A stretch of 27,861 bases of DNA from an uncultured Collinsella sp. (GCA_900545555.1 UQZI01000023.1:1-27861); one strand, 5' to 3'. Numbered from the stretch's first letter, positions 10,504 to 18,531 are shown. The notes: generated by a model not told the origin, from the sequence alone. Translations and numbers: made by a program.

Positions 10504-12966
10504 CTAATCGTCAACGTCTCCGTTGTCTTCGCGGTCACTGGCAAGCATTGCCGCGCCGGCGACCGTTGTCGCCACGGCGGCAGCGGCGAGCCCGGCGGCA
10601 ACGCCAGAGCCGTCGCCTGTGTCGGCGAGTTTTCCGCCCGAGCTCTTGCCCTTGCCGTTCTTGTCGGCGCCGCCTGCGTTGGAACCCGTGCCGCTGCCGG
10701 TGCCGCCTGCACTGCTCGAGGCCGCTACGGTAAAGCTTGCGGCTCCGTCGCTGGCGAGCGTGTAGTTCTGCGCCGCGTCGCCCAAGAGACCGTTCACGCG
10801 CACCCAGTACGTTCCTGCGGCAAATGTTTCGCCCTCGACCATTGCCGTGCCCGGAGCGCCGTCCGCGTCGTGCACAAACTCGAGCTGGGCCGTGCAGGCA
10901 TCGGTTTCGAGCTTGCCCTCGAGTGATGCCGCAATCTTGGCGCGCACGTCTTCGCCGGCCTTAAGGCCTTCGAGCCCCTCAAAATGGGGCGTCAGCGCGC
11001 GTGGATCGATATCGATGGGCACATGACCCCGCAGCTCCGTAACGGTCTCGTTGCCTAAGGCGTCGACATCCACATATTCGATGGTAAACGTATGGCCCGA
11101 AGCCGCCACGTTGAGTACGTTGCTGCTGTCGACAAGGCGGAAATGGCCCTCGCCAACGGTCTTGCCATCCTGGAGCGAGGCATCGCTCAGCGAGTCGCCG
11201 TACGTCATGCGCATGCGGGTCGGGAGGCAGCACGAAGCCGACTGCGCGTGCTTCGTATCGTAATTGTAATTGCGCTGGTAGATGCTTCGCGCCAGCGCCG
11301 CATCAACAAAGTCGGATGCGATGATGCCAATGTGCTTGAGGTAATCTGACTTTGTATCCTCGATGCCGCTGGGATTGATGTACGGGCTCTTGTACAGATG
11401 CTCGTTGACCACTCGTGCTGCGGTAAAAGGATTACTTCCTTGCTTGTGATTCGTGCAGCTGGTGTAGTTGATAGACCAGCAGCGCTCCAGGACTTGCTCC
11501 TTGGCCCCGTTATCGTCCTCGACATCTACCTCGTTGCGGGTGAGCTTAGCCGTCTCCTGCAGGGCCATATCGACCCAGCTGATCTTGTCGGTTCCGGTGC
11601 ATTCGTAATGGTCCTGGGCATATACCTTGGTGCAATAGGCTTTTTTGTCGCCTGTTTCCCCTGCGGCTTCAAAGCCTTGCGCGTTTTGGACGAGACACAT
11701 AGAGGAGCTGCTGGGGTGTGCTGCGATTTTGTTGTCCCATTCGGTTAGGTCGAGGCCCCACGTGTGGCCGCTTACGCTGTCGCCGGCGAGTCCAAATCGG
11801 CGCAGCAGGACGATCTTTCCGCGCACCTCGTTCAGTGTGGGAACGCGGCTCGACGTATAGAACAGTTTGGGGTTGTCGTCCAAAACCTTGGCGAAAGCCG
11901 TCGTAAGGCTCTCGTCAGTAGCCTCGTTGTTGCCTCGGGATACAAGCATGATGAGCGCTTCTGACGGATTTTCGTTCAAAAACTTTTTGAAGTAGCCAAC
12001 GACATCGGAGAGATGCATGAAGTGCCCGTCTTTTTTGAGCAGGTAGCAACTTCCATGGTCGATGCCGGGGTCGTTGCCTTTTCCGAGTCGGATATCAAAA
12101 TAGCGAATGCCTTCGAGCAACTGCGTGGGGATGTAGTCCTGCTGGCACTTTGCTTGCGAGGATTGGGGTTCGGTGTCGTTGTCCACGCTGCAAGTTCCCG
12201 AATCGTGCGTGCCCGGGATGCTCAGCTCGTCGAGGTACTTGTTGCCTTCGACGTGGCTCATCCAACATGGTCCGTCGACGTAGCTGCTATACGTGGTCCA
12301 GTCGATGCTGCTAACTGTGGCATTGGTCTTGTCCATGCTGTAGCCGACAAGCTCGAGCTCCCACGGAATGGAATATTTCTTTTGGCAAATCTTGTTGTTG
12401 TCTTGGTCTTTGCCTTTCGATTCTATGGCCAGGTAGTTAATACCGTTTTTCGTGTATATGCGGTCTCGAATAATATAAGTTCCGTCGAACTGGCGGTCGA
12501 ACGTATAGGCGCGGCTGTCCTTATGGTCGTACTCGCCACTCCATACGTGGATGACCTTTCCATCTTTGTCCGAGTCGCCATCGACCGACCAAATGCTGTA
12601 GCCCGTCTTCTTGTGCTCTTCGAAATTGAGCAGGGTGCGGATGGCATACCAGTTTGTGCCGTCCGCATCGGTCCCTACGTGCTCGAGGATGAGCTTGCTG
12701 GACGTGCCGTCATTAAACAGGTGGCAGACGTTGCCGATGACGTTGCCGTCTTCGTTGACGCTCGCGGTGCGAAAATAGCCCGCGGGGCGAAGGCGAATGA
12801 CGAAATTGTCGAGGGTGGCCGCTGACTCGGCCGTGCCGTCCGCAAAGGCTGTCCGCGGGCTAATGCCCAGCGTGGCGGTTTCGGGCAGGCTTGCAAGTGG
12901 CGACAACGCCGCGAGTCCAAGGCCCAGCGTAAACGCTCGGCGACTGATGGCATGATGTTCGGTCAT
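10504..12966 (-). CDS. Tat-exported, surface-anchored PI-PLC X-domain phosphodiesterase
   Basis: Predicted secreted phosphatidylinositol-specific phospholipase C-like enzyme of 820 residues. The N-terminus is a twin-arginine signal (SRRAFTLGLGLAAL, Arg9-Arg10, cleavage near residue 42). Residues about 50-210 form a beta-rich domain, possibly a ricin-type or lipid-binding module. The X domain starts near 245, with catalytic histidines His254 (SIPGTHDSG) and His304 (GIDHGSC) and the strand RYFDIRLGKG (288-297). Beta-rich repeats follow after about 600. The end resembles a sortase signal: LADTG (780-784), an Ala-rich membrane span (about 788-810) and an unusually acidic tail (DREDNGDVDD) instead of Lys/Arg. 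The substrate could be phosphatidylinositol or GPI-like lipids; the sequence does not decide. The ATG at 12966 has GGAGGAG upstream. It is a single-gene unit with its own terminator. Confidence 0.88.
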   Translation of the reverse strand: MTEHHAISRRAFTLGLGLAALSPLASLPETATLGISPRTAFADGTAESAATLDNFVIRLRPAGYFRTASVNEDGNVIGNVCHLFNDGTSSKLILEHVGTDADGTNWYAIRTLLNFEEHKKTGYSIWSVDGDSDKDGKVIHVWSGEYDHKDSRAYTFDRQFDGTYIIRDRIYTKNGINYLAIESKGKDQDNNKICQKKYSIPWELELVGYSMDKTNATVSSIDWTTYSSYVDGPCWMSHVEGNKYLDELSIPGTHDSGTCSVDNDTEPQSSQAKCQQDYIPTQLLEGIRYFDIRLGKGNDPGIDHGSCYLLKKDGHFMHLSDVVGYFKKFLNENPSEALIMLVSRGNNEATDESLTTAFAKVLDDNPKLFYTSSRVPTLNEVRGKIVLLRRFGLAGDSVSGHTWGLDLTEWDNKIAAHPSSSSMCLVQNAQGFEAAGETGDKKAYCTKVYAQDHYECTGTDKISWVDMALQETAKLTRNEVDVEDDNGAKEQVLERCWSINYTSCTNHKQGSNPFTAARVVNEHLYKSPYINPSGIEDTKSDYLKHIGIIASDFVDAALARSIYQRNYNYDTKHAQSASCCLPTRMRMTYGDSLSDASLQDGKTVGEGHFRLVDSSNVLNVAASGHTFTIEYVDVDALGNETVTELRGHVPIDIDPRALTPHFEGLEGLKAGEDVRAKIAASLEGKLETDACTAQLEFVHDADGAPGTAMVEGETFAAGTYWVRVNGLLGDAAQNYTLASDGAASFTVAASSSAGGTGSGTGSNAGGADKNGKGKSSGGKLADTGDGSGVAAGLAAAAVATTVAGAAMLASDREDNGDVDD

Positions 12967-13172
12967 AACTCCTCCATTCGCAGGGTGCGGTTATGCACTT
13001 ATTTTGGTCACTTTACTGCCCGGATGTTTAAAGGTGTCGGCTCAATTGTCTGCGCGGCGCTATAAATCGGCGAGCGGACGTGCTGGGGTGCTTGTTCATG
13101 TTGTGCCGTTACCGCGCTGGGGGGCGGTTTTGCCGCCCGCCATCTTCGCGTTCGTCGGCTGCCGGCATAAGA
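12967..13172. other. intergenic leader of the PLC-like gene
   Basis: This holds the promoter and leader for the leftward PLC-like gene. No confident -35/-10 pair was found, and the open frames here look like shadows. Nothing else is recognised. Confidence 0.4.
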
Positions 13173-13202
13173 AAGGGAGGGTCGGTTTACCGGCCCTCCC
13201 TT
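13173..13202 (-). terminator. rho-independent terminator of lipoprotein gene 1
   Basis: A 13-bp stem (13173-13185 with 13190-13202, one G-T pair) around a 4-base loop. On the minus strand it reads AAGGGAGGGCCGG, TAAA, CCGACCCTCCCTT and is followed by TCTT. It lies about 70 bp downstream of the lipoprotein stop. Confidence 0.75.
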
Positions 13203-13272
13203 AGTACGAAGCGCTGGGGTACCGTCGCTTGTTTGCGCTGCGCTCGTGTTTCCCGCTGCGCTCGCCAGTCGC

Positions 13273-13866
13273 TTAGCGCTTGATCTCGATATCCTCGAGC
13301 TTGACGTCCATGGCCTCGGTCTTGGCCTTGGCGATATCATCGGCAAATTCCAGGGACTTCATCATGGTCTCGACGGCGTCCTTGTGCTCCTCGACGTTGT
13401 CGATGCGCACGTAAACGCTGCCGCCTTCAACGTCGGTAAAGCACTCGGTCGTTACGCCGCCCGAGTGCGTAAAGTAAGCACTGCGCCAGGTCTTGCCGTT
13501 GTACTTAACGGGATCGCTCTCGGTCCATCCAGAGCTGGCCTTCCACTTTGCCTCGTAGTCGAACAGCTCATCGGCGTTCTTGTCAGGATCGAAGACGGGG
13601 ATGAAGCGGTCGCTGGCGTGCTCGCTCTCGGTGAACTTAAACTGGGCCCTGTCGGCGGTGTCGCCGGCGACGTCGGCGATCTCGACGCCCTCGGGGACTT
13701 CGACCTTAAACCAAATGAAGTCGGTCCTCATATCCACGGCTGGCTTTTCTGCTCCGCCGCCACCACCACTGCCGGTAGCGTCGCCGCTGCCACCGCAGCC
13801 CACCAGAGCAACTGCGGCAAAGAGACTGATGCAGAGGGTGAGAATCGCAAAGGCCTTCTTTTTCAT
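13273..13866 (-). CDS. putative lipoprotein (paralogue 1)
   Basis: A 197-residue membrane-anchored lipoprotein of unknown function. The signal peptide is typical (MKKKAFAILTLCISLFAAVA) with lipobox LVGC and the lipidated Cys24, followed by a Gly/Ser-rich linker. The mature part is a mixed alpha/beta domain beginning TDFIWFKVEVPEGVEI and containing a VKYNGKTW strand and a FTDVEGGSVYVRIDN strand. A C-terminal helix (KDAVETMMKSLEF) leads into a KTEAMDVKLEDIEIK tail. It is clearly paralogous to the protein encoded at 14109-14708, with the same order of motifs. GAGGAGG precedes the ATG at 13866. It has its own terminator and a conserved upstream motif at 13940-13957, so it is probably a separate unit from its paralogue. 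Confidence 0.88.
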   Translation of the reverse strand: MKKKAFAILTLCISLFAAVALVGCGGSGDATGSGGGGGAEKPAVDMRTDFIWFKVEVPEGVEIADVAGDTADRAQFKFTESEHASDRFIPVFDPDKNADELFDYEAKWKASSGWTESDPVKYNGKTWRSAYFTHSGGVTTECFTDVEGGSVYVRIDNVEEHKDAVETMMKSLEFADDIAKAKTEAMDVKLEDIEIKR

Positions 13867-13939
13867 GGTCGTGTCCTCCTCGATCTGTAACCGCCCATGG
13901 ATTACCTGCCTTTACTGTACGCGTGGACGGCTCGCTAGG

Positions 13940-13957
13940 GTGGGCCATGTGTCCCAT
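13940..13957. promoter_or_regulatory. 18-bp shared upstream motif, copy 1 (candidate operator)
   Basis: GTGGGCCATGTGTCCCAT occurs here and, identically, at 14907-14924. Its core is an imperfect palindrome, TGGGnCAnnTGnCCCA. It sits 74-91 bp upstream of lipoprotein gene 1 and about 20 bp upstream of a TACAGT -10-like box (13914-13919), where an activator would bind. The regulator is unknown. Confidence 0.55.
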
Positions 13958-14009
13958 TCTGAGGGCTGGAATTGCGCCGACAAGTGGCAATATGCGCGGG
14001 CCCAAAAGA

Positions 14010-14038
14010 GGGGAGGGCCGATGCTGTCGGCCCTCCCC
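14010..14038 (-). terminator. rho-independent terminator of lipoprotein gene 2
   Basis: A perfect 12-bp stem (14010-14021 with 14027-14038) around a 5-base loop. On the minus strand it is followed by TCTTTTG. It ends the leftward gene that stops at 14109. Confidence 0.8.
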
Positions 14039-14108
14039 GGGGCTGGGTGCCCGTTGCTTTAATGGGGCGCATATGCGCAGGTGCGCGTAGGCGCGTGCGG
14101 GTGTTCCG

Positions 14109-14708
14109 TTACTTGAGCTCGATGCTCGAAATCTCGACTTCGCGCGCCTCGGAAACTGCCTCTGCCGTGTCATCGGGGAATTCGATGGAGTTGAGGAGCG
14201 CCTCGGCTTCTTTCTTGTGCAGGTCGAAGTTCGAGATAAGGACATAGATGCTTCCCGGTTCAACGTCGGTAAATAGGAGTGTTGAGACGCCGCTGTTGTC
14301 CTCGTACGTTCCGACGAGCCACGTCCTGCCGTTATACTCGACGGACCCGCCATCCTTCCACTGGAACGTATCCCCCTTCTTTTCCGCCTGGTCGGCGTGG
14401 GATTCCTCAGCTGTCAGCGCTTTTTTCCAAACGGGGATAAAACGATCGGCCGAGGCGTTCTCGTCTTCGGGGAAGGTGAGCTGGACCCTGTCGGCATTCT
14501 TGCCGGCGGAGTCGCTTACGCCGACGCCCTCGGGCATCTCGACCTTAAACCAAATGAAGTCAGTCTTCTTGGCGACGGGAGCTTTTTCCTTGCTCTCGCT
14601 CTTGGAGGCGCTGCCGCCGCCCGATGCGCTCCCGCCGCAGCCGACAAGGGCAAACGCGGCAAAGAGGGCGATGCAAAGGGAAAGGATCGATAGGGTCTTT
14701 TTCTTCAT
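14109..14708 (-). CDS. putative lipoprotein (paralogue 2)
   Basis: A 199-residue lipoprotein closely related to its downstream neighbour. The signal MKKKTLSILSLCIALFAAFA is followed by the lipobox LVGC (Cys24), a Ser/Gly/Lys linker, and the domain opening TDFIWFKVEMPEGVGV. The motifs FIPV, VEYNGRTW and FTDVEPGSIYVLISN come next, then a helix (HKKEAEALLNSIEF) and a VSEAREVEISSIELK tail. I chose the ATG at 14708, with AAGGAGG about 8 bp before it, over a start 72 bases upstream that would hide the signal peptide. The function is unknown. The pair probably arose by tandem duplication, and each copy kept its own terminator and upstream motif. Confidence 0.88.
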   Translation of the reverse strand: MKKKTLSILSLCIALFAAFALVGCGGSASGGGSASKSESKEKAPVAKKTDFIWFKVEMPEGVGVSDSAGKNADRVQLTFPEDENASADRFIPVWKKALTAEESHADQAEKKGDTFQWKDGGSVEYNGRTWLVGTYEDNSGVSTLLFTDVEPGSIYVLISNFDLHKKEAEALLNSIEFPDDTAEAVSEAREVEISSIELK

Positions 14709-14906
14709 GGTGGCGTCCTCCTTGTCTGCCAGGGACATCGTGTGCCGCGGATCGCTGGGGCGGCGGTTGCGCGTGCACATGATGACTTTGTTTGCTGTGC
14801 GGTGATTCCTCCATTCGTCGTCCGGTGCCGTGATGAGCGTTGCCCCAACATGGGGCTCCTTACCTATATGTATGCCCTAGTTGCCGCTGCCCGGGAGTCT
14901 CGAAAC

Positions 14907-14924
14907 GTGGGCCATGTGTCCCAT
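14907..14924. promoter_or_regulatory. 18-bp shared upstream motif, copy 2 (candidate operator)
   Basis: Identical to 13940-13957. It lies about 200 bp upstream of lipoprotein gene 2 and 160 bp upstream of the rightward fchA, so it could serve either direction. The exact repetition upstream of both paralogues favours the lipoprotein genes. Confidence 0.5.
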
Positions 14925-14979
14925 GTTTGCGTTGGCATGGCCTATCGTTCGTCATAGAAATCCGCGATGGCCAGGTGTG

Positions 14980-15008
14980 CTGACGCCCATGTGCTTATGG
15001 GCTAGACT
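14980..15008 (+). promoter_or_regulatory. candidate promoter of the fchA-folD operon
   Basis: CTGACG (14980-14985) and TAGACT (15003-15008) are spaced by 17 bp, a moderate match to a housekeeping promoter. The spacer holds an inverted repeat, CCCAT with ATGGG, which could bind a repressor. The ribosome site of fchA is about 65 bp downstream. Confidence 0.4.
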
Positions 15009-15085
15009 TAGCACCATTACGTGTTCGATGCGGTTGGTCGGCGGTTGCCGCCTGACCGATGTATATGACTTGAAGGTGCGTGCGT

Positions 15086-15718
15086 ATGAGCCAAGAGATG
15101 ATGGATAAAACCTGTCGAGAGTTTGCCGAGGCACTTGCCGCACGCGAGCCGGTTCCCGGCGGTGGCAGCGCGAGCGCCTTTGTGGGCGCGCTGGGCGCCT
15201 CGCTGTGCGGAATGGTTGCCCGCTACGGTGCGACCAATCCCGCGCTTGCTGATCGTGCGGATGACCTGACGCGTGCGTTTGCCCATGCTGATGAGCTGGC
15301 CCAGGAGCTTGTCGAGTTGGTTGCCGAGGACGTTCGTGCCTATGGGCAGGTGTCCGCGGCATACGGTATTCCGCGTGACGATCCGGCTCGAGCGACCGCG
15401 ATTCAGGATGCGCTGCATGTGGCCGCTATGCCGCCGTATCGCATTATGGATGCCTGCGGGCGCGCGCTGGCGCTGCTCGAGGACATGGCCGACAAGGGTT
15501 CGCGTCAGCTGCTGTCCGATGTGGCGTGCGGCGCCGTGTTCTGCCGTTCCGCTATGCAGGGCGCGAGCTTGACGCTCTTTGCCAACACCACGTCTATGAA
15601 GGACCGGGCGCGCGCCGAGGAGCTCGAGACCGCGTGCGATGAGCTGCTGGACACGTGGTTGCCGCGCGCCGATGCGCTGGCGCGCCGCGCCGCCGACGCT
15701 GCAAGGAAGAGAGGATAG
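15086..15718 (+). CDS. fchA: FchA-type cyclodeaminase/methenyl-THF cyclohydrolase
   Basis: Member of the formiminotetrahydrofolate cyclodeaminase family, which forms or opens 5,10-methenyltetrahydrofolate in the cytoplasm. The 210-residue all-helical protein has the family signature PVPGGGSASAFVGALGASL near residues 23-41 and the conserved EDVRAYG near 80, whose Asp is a likely catalytic residue. The ATG at 15086 has GAAGGTG 7 bp upstream; a GTG six bases earlier is less likely. folD starts 2 bp after the stop, so the two are co-transcribed. No histidine-degradation gene (hut, ftcD transferase half) is nearby, which favours methenyl-THF cyclohydrolase over histidine catabolism. The odd active site of the adjacent FolD supports the same reading. 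Confidence 0.85.
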   Translation: MSQEMMDKTCREFAEALAAREPVPGGGSASAFVGALGASLCGMVARYGATNPALADRADDLTRAFAHADELAQELVELVAEDVRAYGQVSAAYGIPRDDPARATAIQDALHVAAMPPYRIMDACGRALALLEDMADKGSRQLLSDVACGAVFCRSAMQGASLTLFANTTSMKDRARAEELETACDELLDTWLPRADALARRAADAARKRG

Positions 15719-15720
15719 CC

Positions 15721-16575
15721 ATGGCTGAACTGCTGAAGGGCGCTCCCGTCGCCCGCGCGTTGACTGAGGAACTTGCTGCTCGCTGCGTGGCTTTGCGCGA
15801 GCGCGGCGTTGTTCCGACGTTGGCTATCGTGCGTGTGGGTGAACGCGAGGACGACCTATCCTACGAGCGCGGTGCGCTCAGGCGCTGCGAGAAGGTTGGC
15901 ATTGAAGCTCGCCGCGTTTTGCTTCCCGCCGATGTTTCGCGGGACGAGCTGTTGGCGGCCATCGAGGACATCAATACCGATTCGTCTGTTCATGGCTGCC
16001 TGATGTTCCGCCCGCTGCCCGCCGGCCTTGACGAGGACGCGGTTGCCGCGGCACTCGATCCTGCCAAGGACGTTGACTCCATGACGCCGGCTTCGCTGCT
16101 CACCACGCTTACGGGGCGCGGCGAGGGTTTTGCCCCCTGCACAGCCGAAGCCGTGCTTGCTTTGCTGGATCATTACGGCGTTGAGCTGGATGGGGCCAAG
16201 GTCGCGGTGGTCGGGCGCTCGCTGGTGATCGGGCGCCCTGTTGCCGCCATGCTTACGGCGCGCAATTCGACCGTGACAACGTGCCATACGCATACGCGCG
16301 ACCTTGCTGCCGAGTGCCGTGCTGCCGACATTGTGGTTGCCGCCGTTGGACGCGCGCGTACGATTGGCGTGGATGCGGTTCGCGAGGGCCAGACGATCAT
16401 CGATGTTGGCATTAATTGGGACGAGGCCGCTGGCAAGCTGGTGGGTGACGTCGATTCTGATGCTGCGGAGCCGGTCGTTAACGCCATCACGCCCGTGCCG
16501 GGCGGCGTGGGCGCTGCGACGACGGCGATCCTCGCCAAACACGTGATCGAGGCGGCCGAGCGCGCATCGAAATAG
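15721..16575 (+). CDS. folD: methylenetetrahydrofolate dehydrogenase FolD, lacking canonical cyclohydrolase residues
   Basis: NADP-dependent 5,10-methylene-THF dehydrogenase, usually bifunctional with cyclohydrolase. This 284-residue protein keeps the family frame: VGEREDDLSY (Tyr48), DPAKDVDSMTP, GFAPCTAEAVLALLDHYGV, the nucleotide-binding VAVVGRSLVIGRPVA and the C-terminal PVPGGVGAATTAIL. Aligned without gaps to the usual YVxSKxK motif, the catalytic Lys is Ala52 (YERGALRRCEKVGI). The usual VQLPLP is MFRPLP, so the catalytic Gln is Phe. Both residues are central to the cyclohydrolase step, so this is probably a dehydrogenase-only enzyme, with FchA next door supplying the cyclohydrolase. The ATG at 15721, preceded by AGAGAGGA, is right after the fchA stop. 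Confidence 0.9.
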   Translation: MAELLKGAPVARALTEELAARCVALRERGVVPTLAIVRVGEREDDLSYERGALRRCEKVGIEARRVLLPADVSRDELLAAIEDINTDSSVHGCLMFRPLPAGLDEDAVAAALDPAKDVDSMTPASLLTTLTGRGEGFAPCTAEAVLALLDHYGVELDGAKVAVVGRSLVIGRPVAAMLTARNSTVTTCHTHTRDLAAECRAADIVVAAVGRARTIGVDAVREGQTIIDVGINWDEAAGKLVGDVDSDAAEPVVNAITPVPGGVGAATTAILAKHVIEAAERASK

Positions 16576-16612
16576 GCGTTTTGGGCTGTTTGAGGGGTTA
16601 GTTCTATACCCC

Positions 16613-16842
16613 GTGGACAAAAAATGCCAAATATGAGTACTGTTGCCAAGATAGTCACATATATTTTAGGCCAAATAGGCTCTCTAACGATATTTATTAT
16701 CGATAGAGAGCCTATTTTATTGGACCTATGAGGAATTACATCATCTATTTTTTGAACAAATGTAGACTTTCGACACCCATACGTAGCAAAATTGCTGTTA
16801 CTAAATTGGTGACAGTACTCATATTTGGCATTTTTTGACCAC
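16613..16842. mobile_element. 230-bp MITE-like element with 37-bp terminal inverted repeats
   Basis: The ends 16613-16649 and 16806-16842 are inverted copies matching at 34 of 37 bases, both starting GTGG and containing CAAAAAATGCCAAATATGAG. Just outside are CCCC and GGGG, which may extend the repeat. The inside is AT-rich, unlike the flanking genes, and holds a strong hairpin. No transposase is encoded, so it would need one in trans. Each end contains an ATG opening a short frame that starts MPNMSTV (35 codons from 16624 on the plus strand, 28 from 16831 on the minus strand), without ribosome sites. A clear target duplication was not seen. Confidence 0.7.
16673..16717 (+). terminator. hairpin inside the MITE-like element, possible folD terminator
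   Basis: AAATAGGCTCTCT (16673-16685) pairs perfectly with AGAGAGCCTATTT (16705-16717), with more pairing in the loop (CGAT with ATCG). The right arm runs into TTTTATT. It is the first good candidate to end the fchA-folD transcript, about 100 bp past the folD stop. Confidence 0.55.
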
Positions 16843-16929
16843 AGGGGTTGCCAGCGCCGTGGTTTCGCCCTTTCTGCGCCGAAGCGATACACTGTTATCG
16901 TTTGATTTCTTCGCTCAAGGAGGATGCGC

Positions 16930-18453
16930 ATGCCGTGCACAACGATTTTGGTTGGTAAGAACGCGAGCTACGACGGGTCGACGTTGGTCGCCCGCAACGA
17001 GGATTCGTCCAACGGGGTGTTTGAGCCCAAGCGTATGCGTGTGGTGCATCCCGACGAGCAGCCGCGCGTCTATACGAGCGTCCTGAGTCACCTGACCGTT
17101 GAACTGCCCGATAACCCCATGCGCTACACGAGCGTCCCCGATGTTGTCCCGGGCCACGGCATCTGGGCCGAGGCCGGTTTCAACGAGCTCAATGTGGGCA
17201 TGTCCGCAACCGAGACGCTCACCACCAACGAGCGCGTTCGCGGCGCCGACCCGCTCGTCGACTACGTGCCCGCCAAGGGCAACGAGGACGAGGACGGCTA
17301 TGTTCCGGCGCAGCACGGCGGTCTGGGCGAGGAGGACATGGTGACCCTGGTGCTGCCATATGCCAAATCCGCCCGCGACGGCGTACGCATTCTGGGTGAC
17401 CTGCTCGAGCGTTATGGCACCTACGAGAACAACGGCATCGCCTTTAGCGACGTGGACGAGATCTGGTGGCTCGAGACCATCGGCGGTCACCACTGGATCG
17501 CCAAGCGCGTGCCTGACGACGCCTATGTGACCATGCCCAACCAGCTGGGTATCGACAGCTTTGACCTGGATGACGCCGAGGGCGCCCAGGCCGATCACAT
17601 GTGCTCCGCCGACCTGCGCGCTTGGATGGCCGAGTGGCATCTGGACCTGACGCTGGGCGTCGAGGGCGACGGTCCGGCCGCGGTCTTCAACCCGCGCGAG
17701 GCCTTTGGCTCGCACAGCGACAGCGACCACGTCTACAACACGCCGCGCGCCTGGTATATGCAGCGCTGCCTTAACCCCAGCGATGTGTGGGACGGTCCCG
17801 AGGCCGACTACACGCCCGAGAGCGACGATATTCCCTGGAGCCGCGTGCCCGAGCGCAAGGTGACCATCGAGGACATCAAGTACGTACTCTCGAGCCACTA
17901 CCAGGGCACGGAGTACGACTGCTACGGCAGCAAGGGCACGCCCGCCACGCGTGGCGCCTATCGCCCCATCGGCATCAACCGCAACAGCCAGCTCGCTGTG
18001 CTGCAGCTGCGCCCCTATGCGCATCCGGCCTACCGCGCCGTGCAGTGGATGGCCTTTGGCTCCAACTCGTTTAACGCGCTGGTTCCGCTGTACGCCAACG
18101 TCGAGACCATGCCCGAGTACTTTGCCGACACGCAGGCTCGCGTGACGTCCGAAAACTTCTACTGGGCCAACCGCCTGATCGGCGCGCTGGCCGACGTCCG
18201 CTTCCATGAGTGCGGCCGCGCAGTCGAGGATTATCAGGAGAAGGTCGGCGGCATGGGCCACAAGCAGATTCATGACGTCGACGCTGCCGTAGCCGTTCTG
18301 CCCGAGGCCGAGGTGCCTGCCGAGCTTGCACGCGCCAACGAGGAGTTTGCCGAGCTCGTGCGCGTGGAGACCGATGCCCTGTTGGGCAAGGTGCTCTACA
18401 CCACGAGCTGCGCCATGAAGAACTCTTTCGCGATGAACGACAACGTGAGATAA
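16930..18453 (+). CDS. C69-family dipeptidase
   Basis: Peptidase family C69 (PepD-like) N-terminal-nucleophile hydrolase that splits dipeptides. The 507-residue protein begins MPCTTILVGKNAS, where Cys3 becomes the N-terminal nucleophile after removal of the first two residues. The family stretch YDGSTLVARNEDSSNG follows, then DIWWLET-like (VDEIWWLETIGGHHW near 177) and the long C-terminal helix-rich part. I chose the ATG at 16930 because AAGGAGG is 6 bp away; the ATG at 16924 lies inside that ribosome site. No signal peptide is present, so it is cytoplasmic. It is transcribed alone, between the MITE-like element and the prophage edge, and has very GC-rich codon use typical of a native, well-expressed gene. 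Confidence 0.92.
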   Translation: MPCTTILVGKNASYDGSTLVARNEDSSNGVFEPKRMRVVHPDEQPRVYTSVLSHLTVELPDNPMRYTSVPDVVPGHGIWAEAGFNELNVGMSATETLTTNERVRGADPLVDYVPAKGNEDEDGYVPAQHGGLGEEDMVTLVLPYAKSARDGVRILGDLLERYGTYENNGIAFSDVDEIWWLETIGGHHWIAKRVPDDAYVTMPNQLGIDSFDLDDAEGAQADHMCSADLRAWMAEWHLDLTLGVEGDGPAAVFNPREAFGSHSDSDHVYNTPRAWYMQRCLNPSDVWDGPEADYTPESDDIPWSRVPERKVTIEDIKYVLSSHYQGTEYDCYGSKGTPATRGAYRPIGINRNSQLAVLQLRPYAHPAYRAVQWMAFGSNSFNALVPLYANVETMPEYFADTQARVTSENFYWANRLIGALADVRFHECGRAVEDYQEKVGGMGHKQIHDVDAAVAVLPEAEVPAELARANEEFAELVRVETDALLGKVLYTTSCAMKNSFAMNDNVR

Positions 18454-18478
18454 AACGTCATACCGATAAAACCGCAGG

Positions 18479-18509
18479 TAGGACGCTTGCATAAAATGCT
18501 TGCGTCCTA
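18479..18509 (+). terminator. probable terminator of the dipeptidase gene
   Basis: TAGGACGC (18479-18486) pairs with GCGTCCTA (18502-18509), and the loop adds GC pairing (GCAT with ATGC). ATTTGTCCTT follows. It lies between the last native gene and the phage integrase, so the left attachment site is probably in or next to it. Confidence 0.6.
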
Positions 18510-18531
18510 ATTTGTCCTTACGGGTACCTAA

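Noticed and set aside
16915..18492. A 525-codon minus-strand frame opposite the dipeptidase gene
   Set aside because: It is a GC-rich antisense shadow with Val/Ala/His-rich composition; the plus strand encodes a clear C69 dipeptidase.
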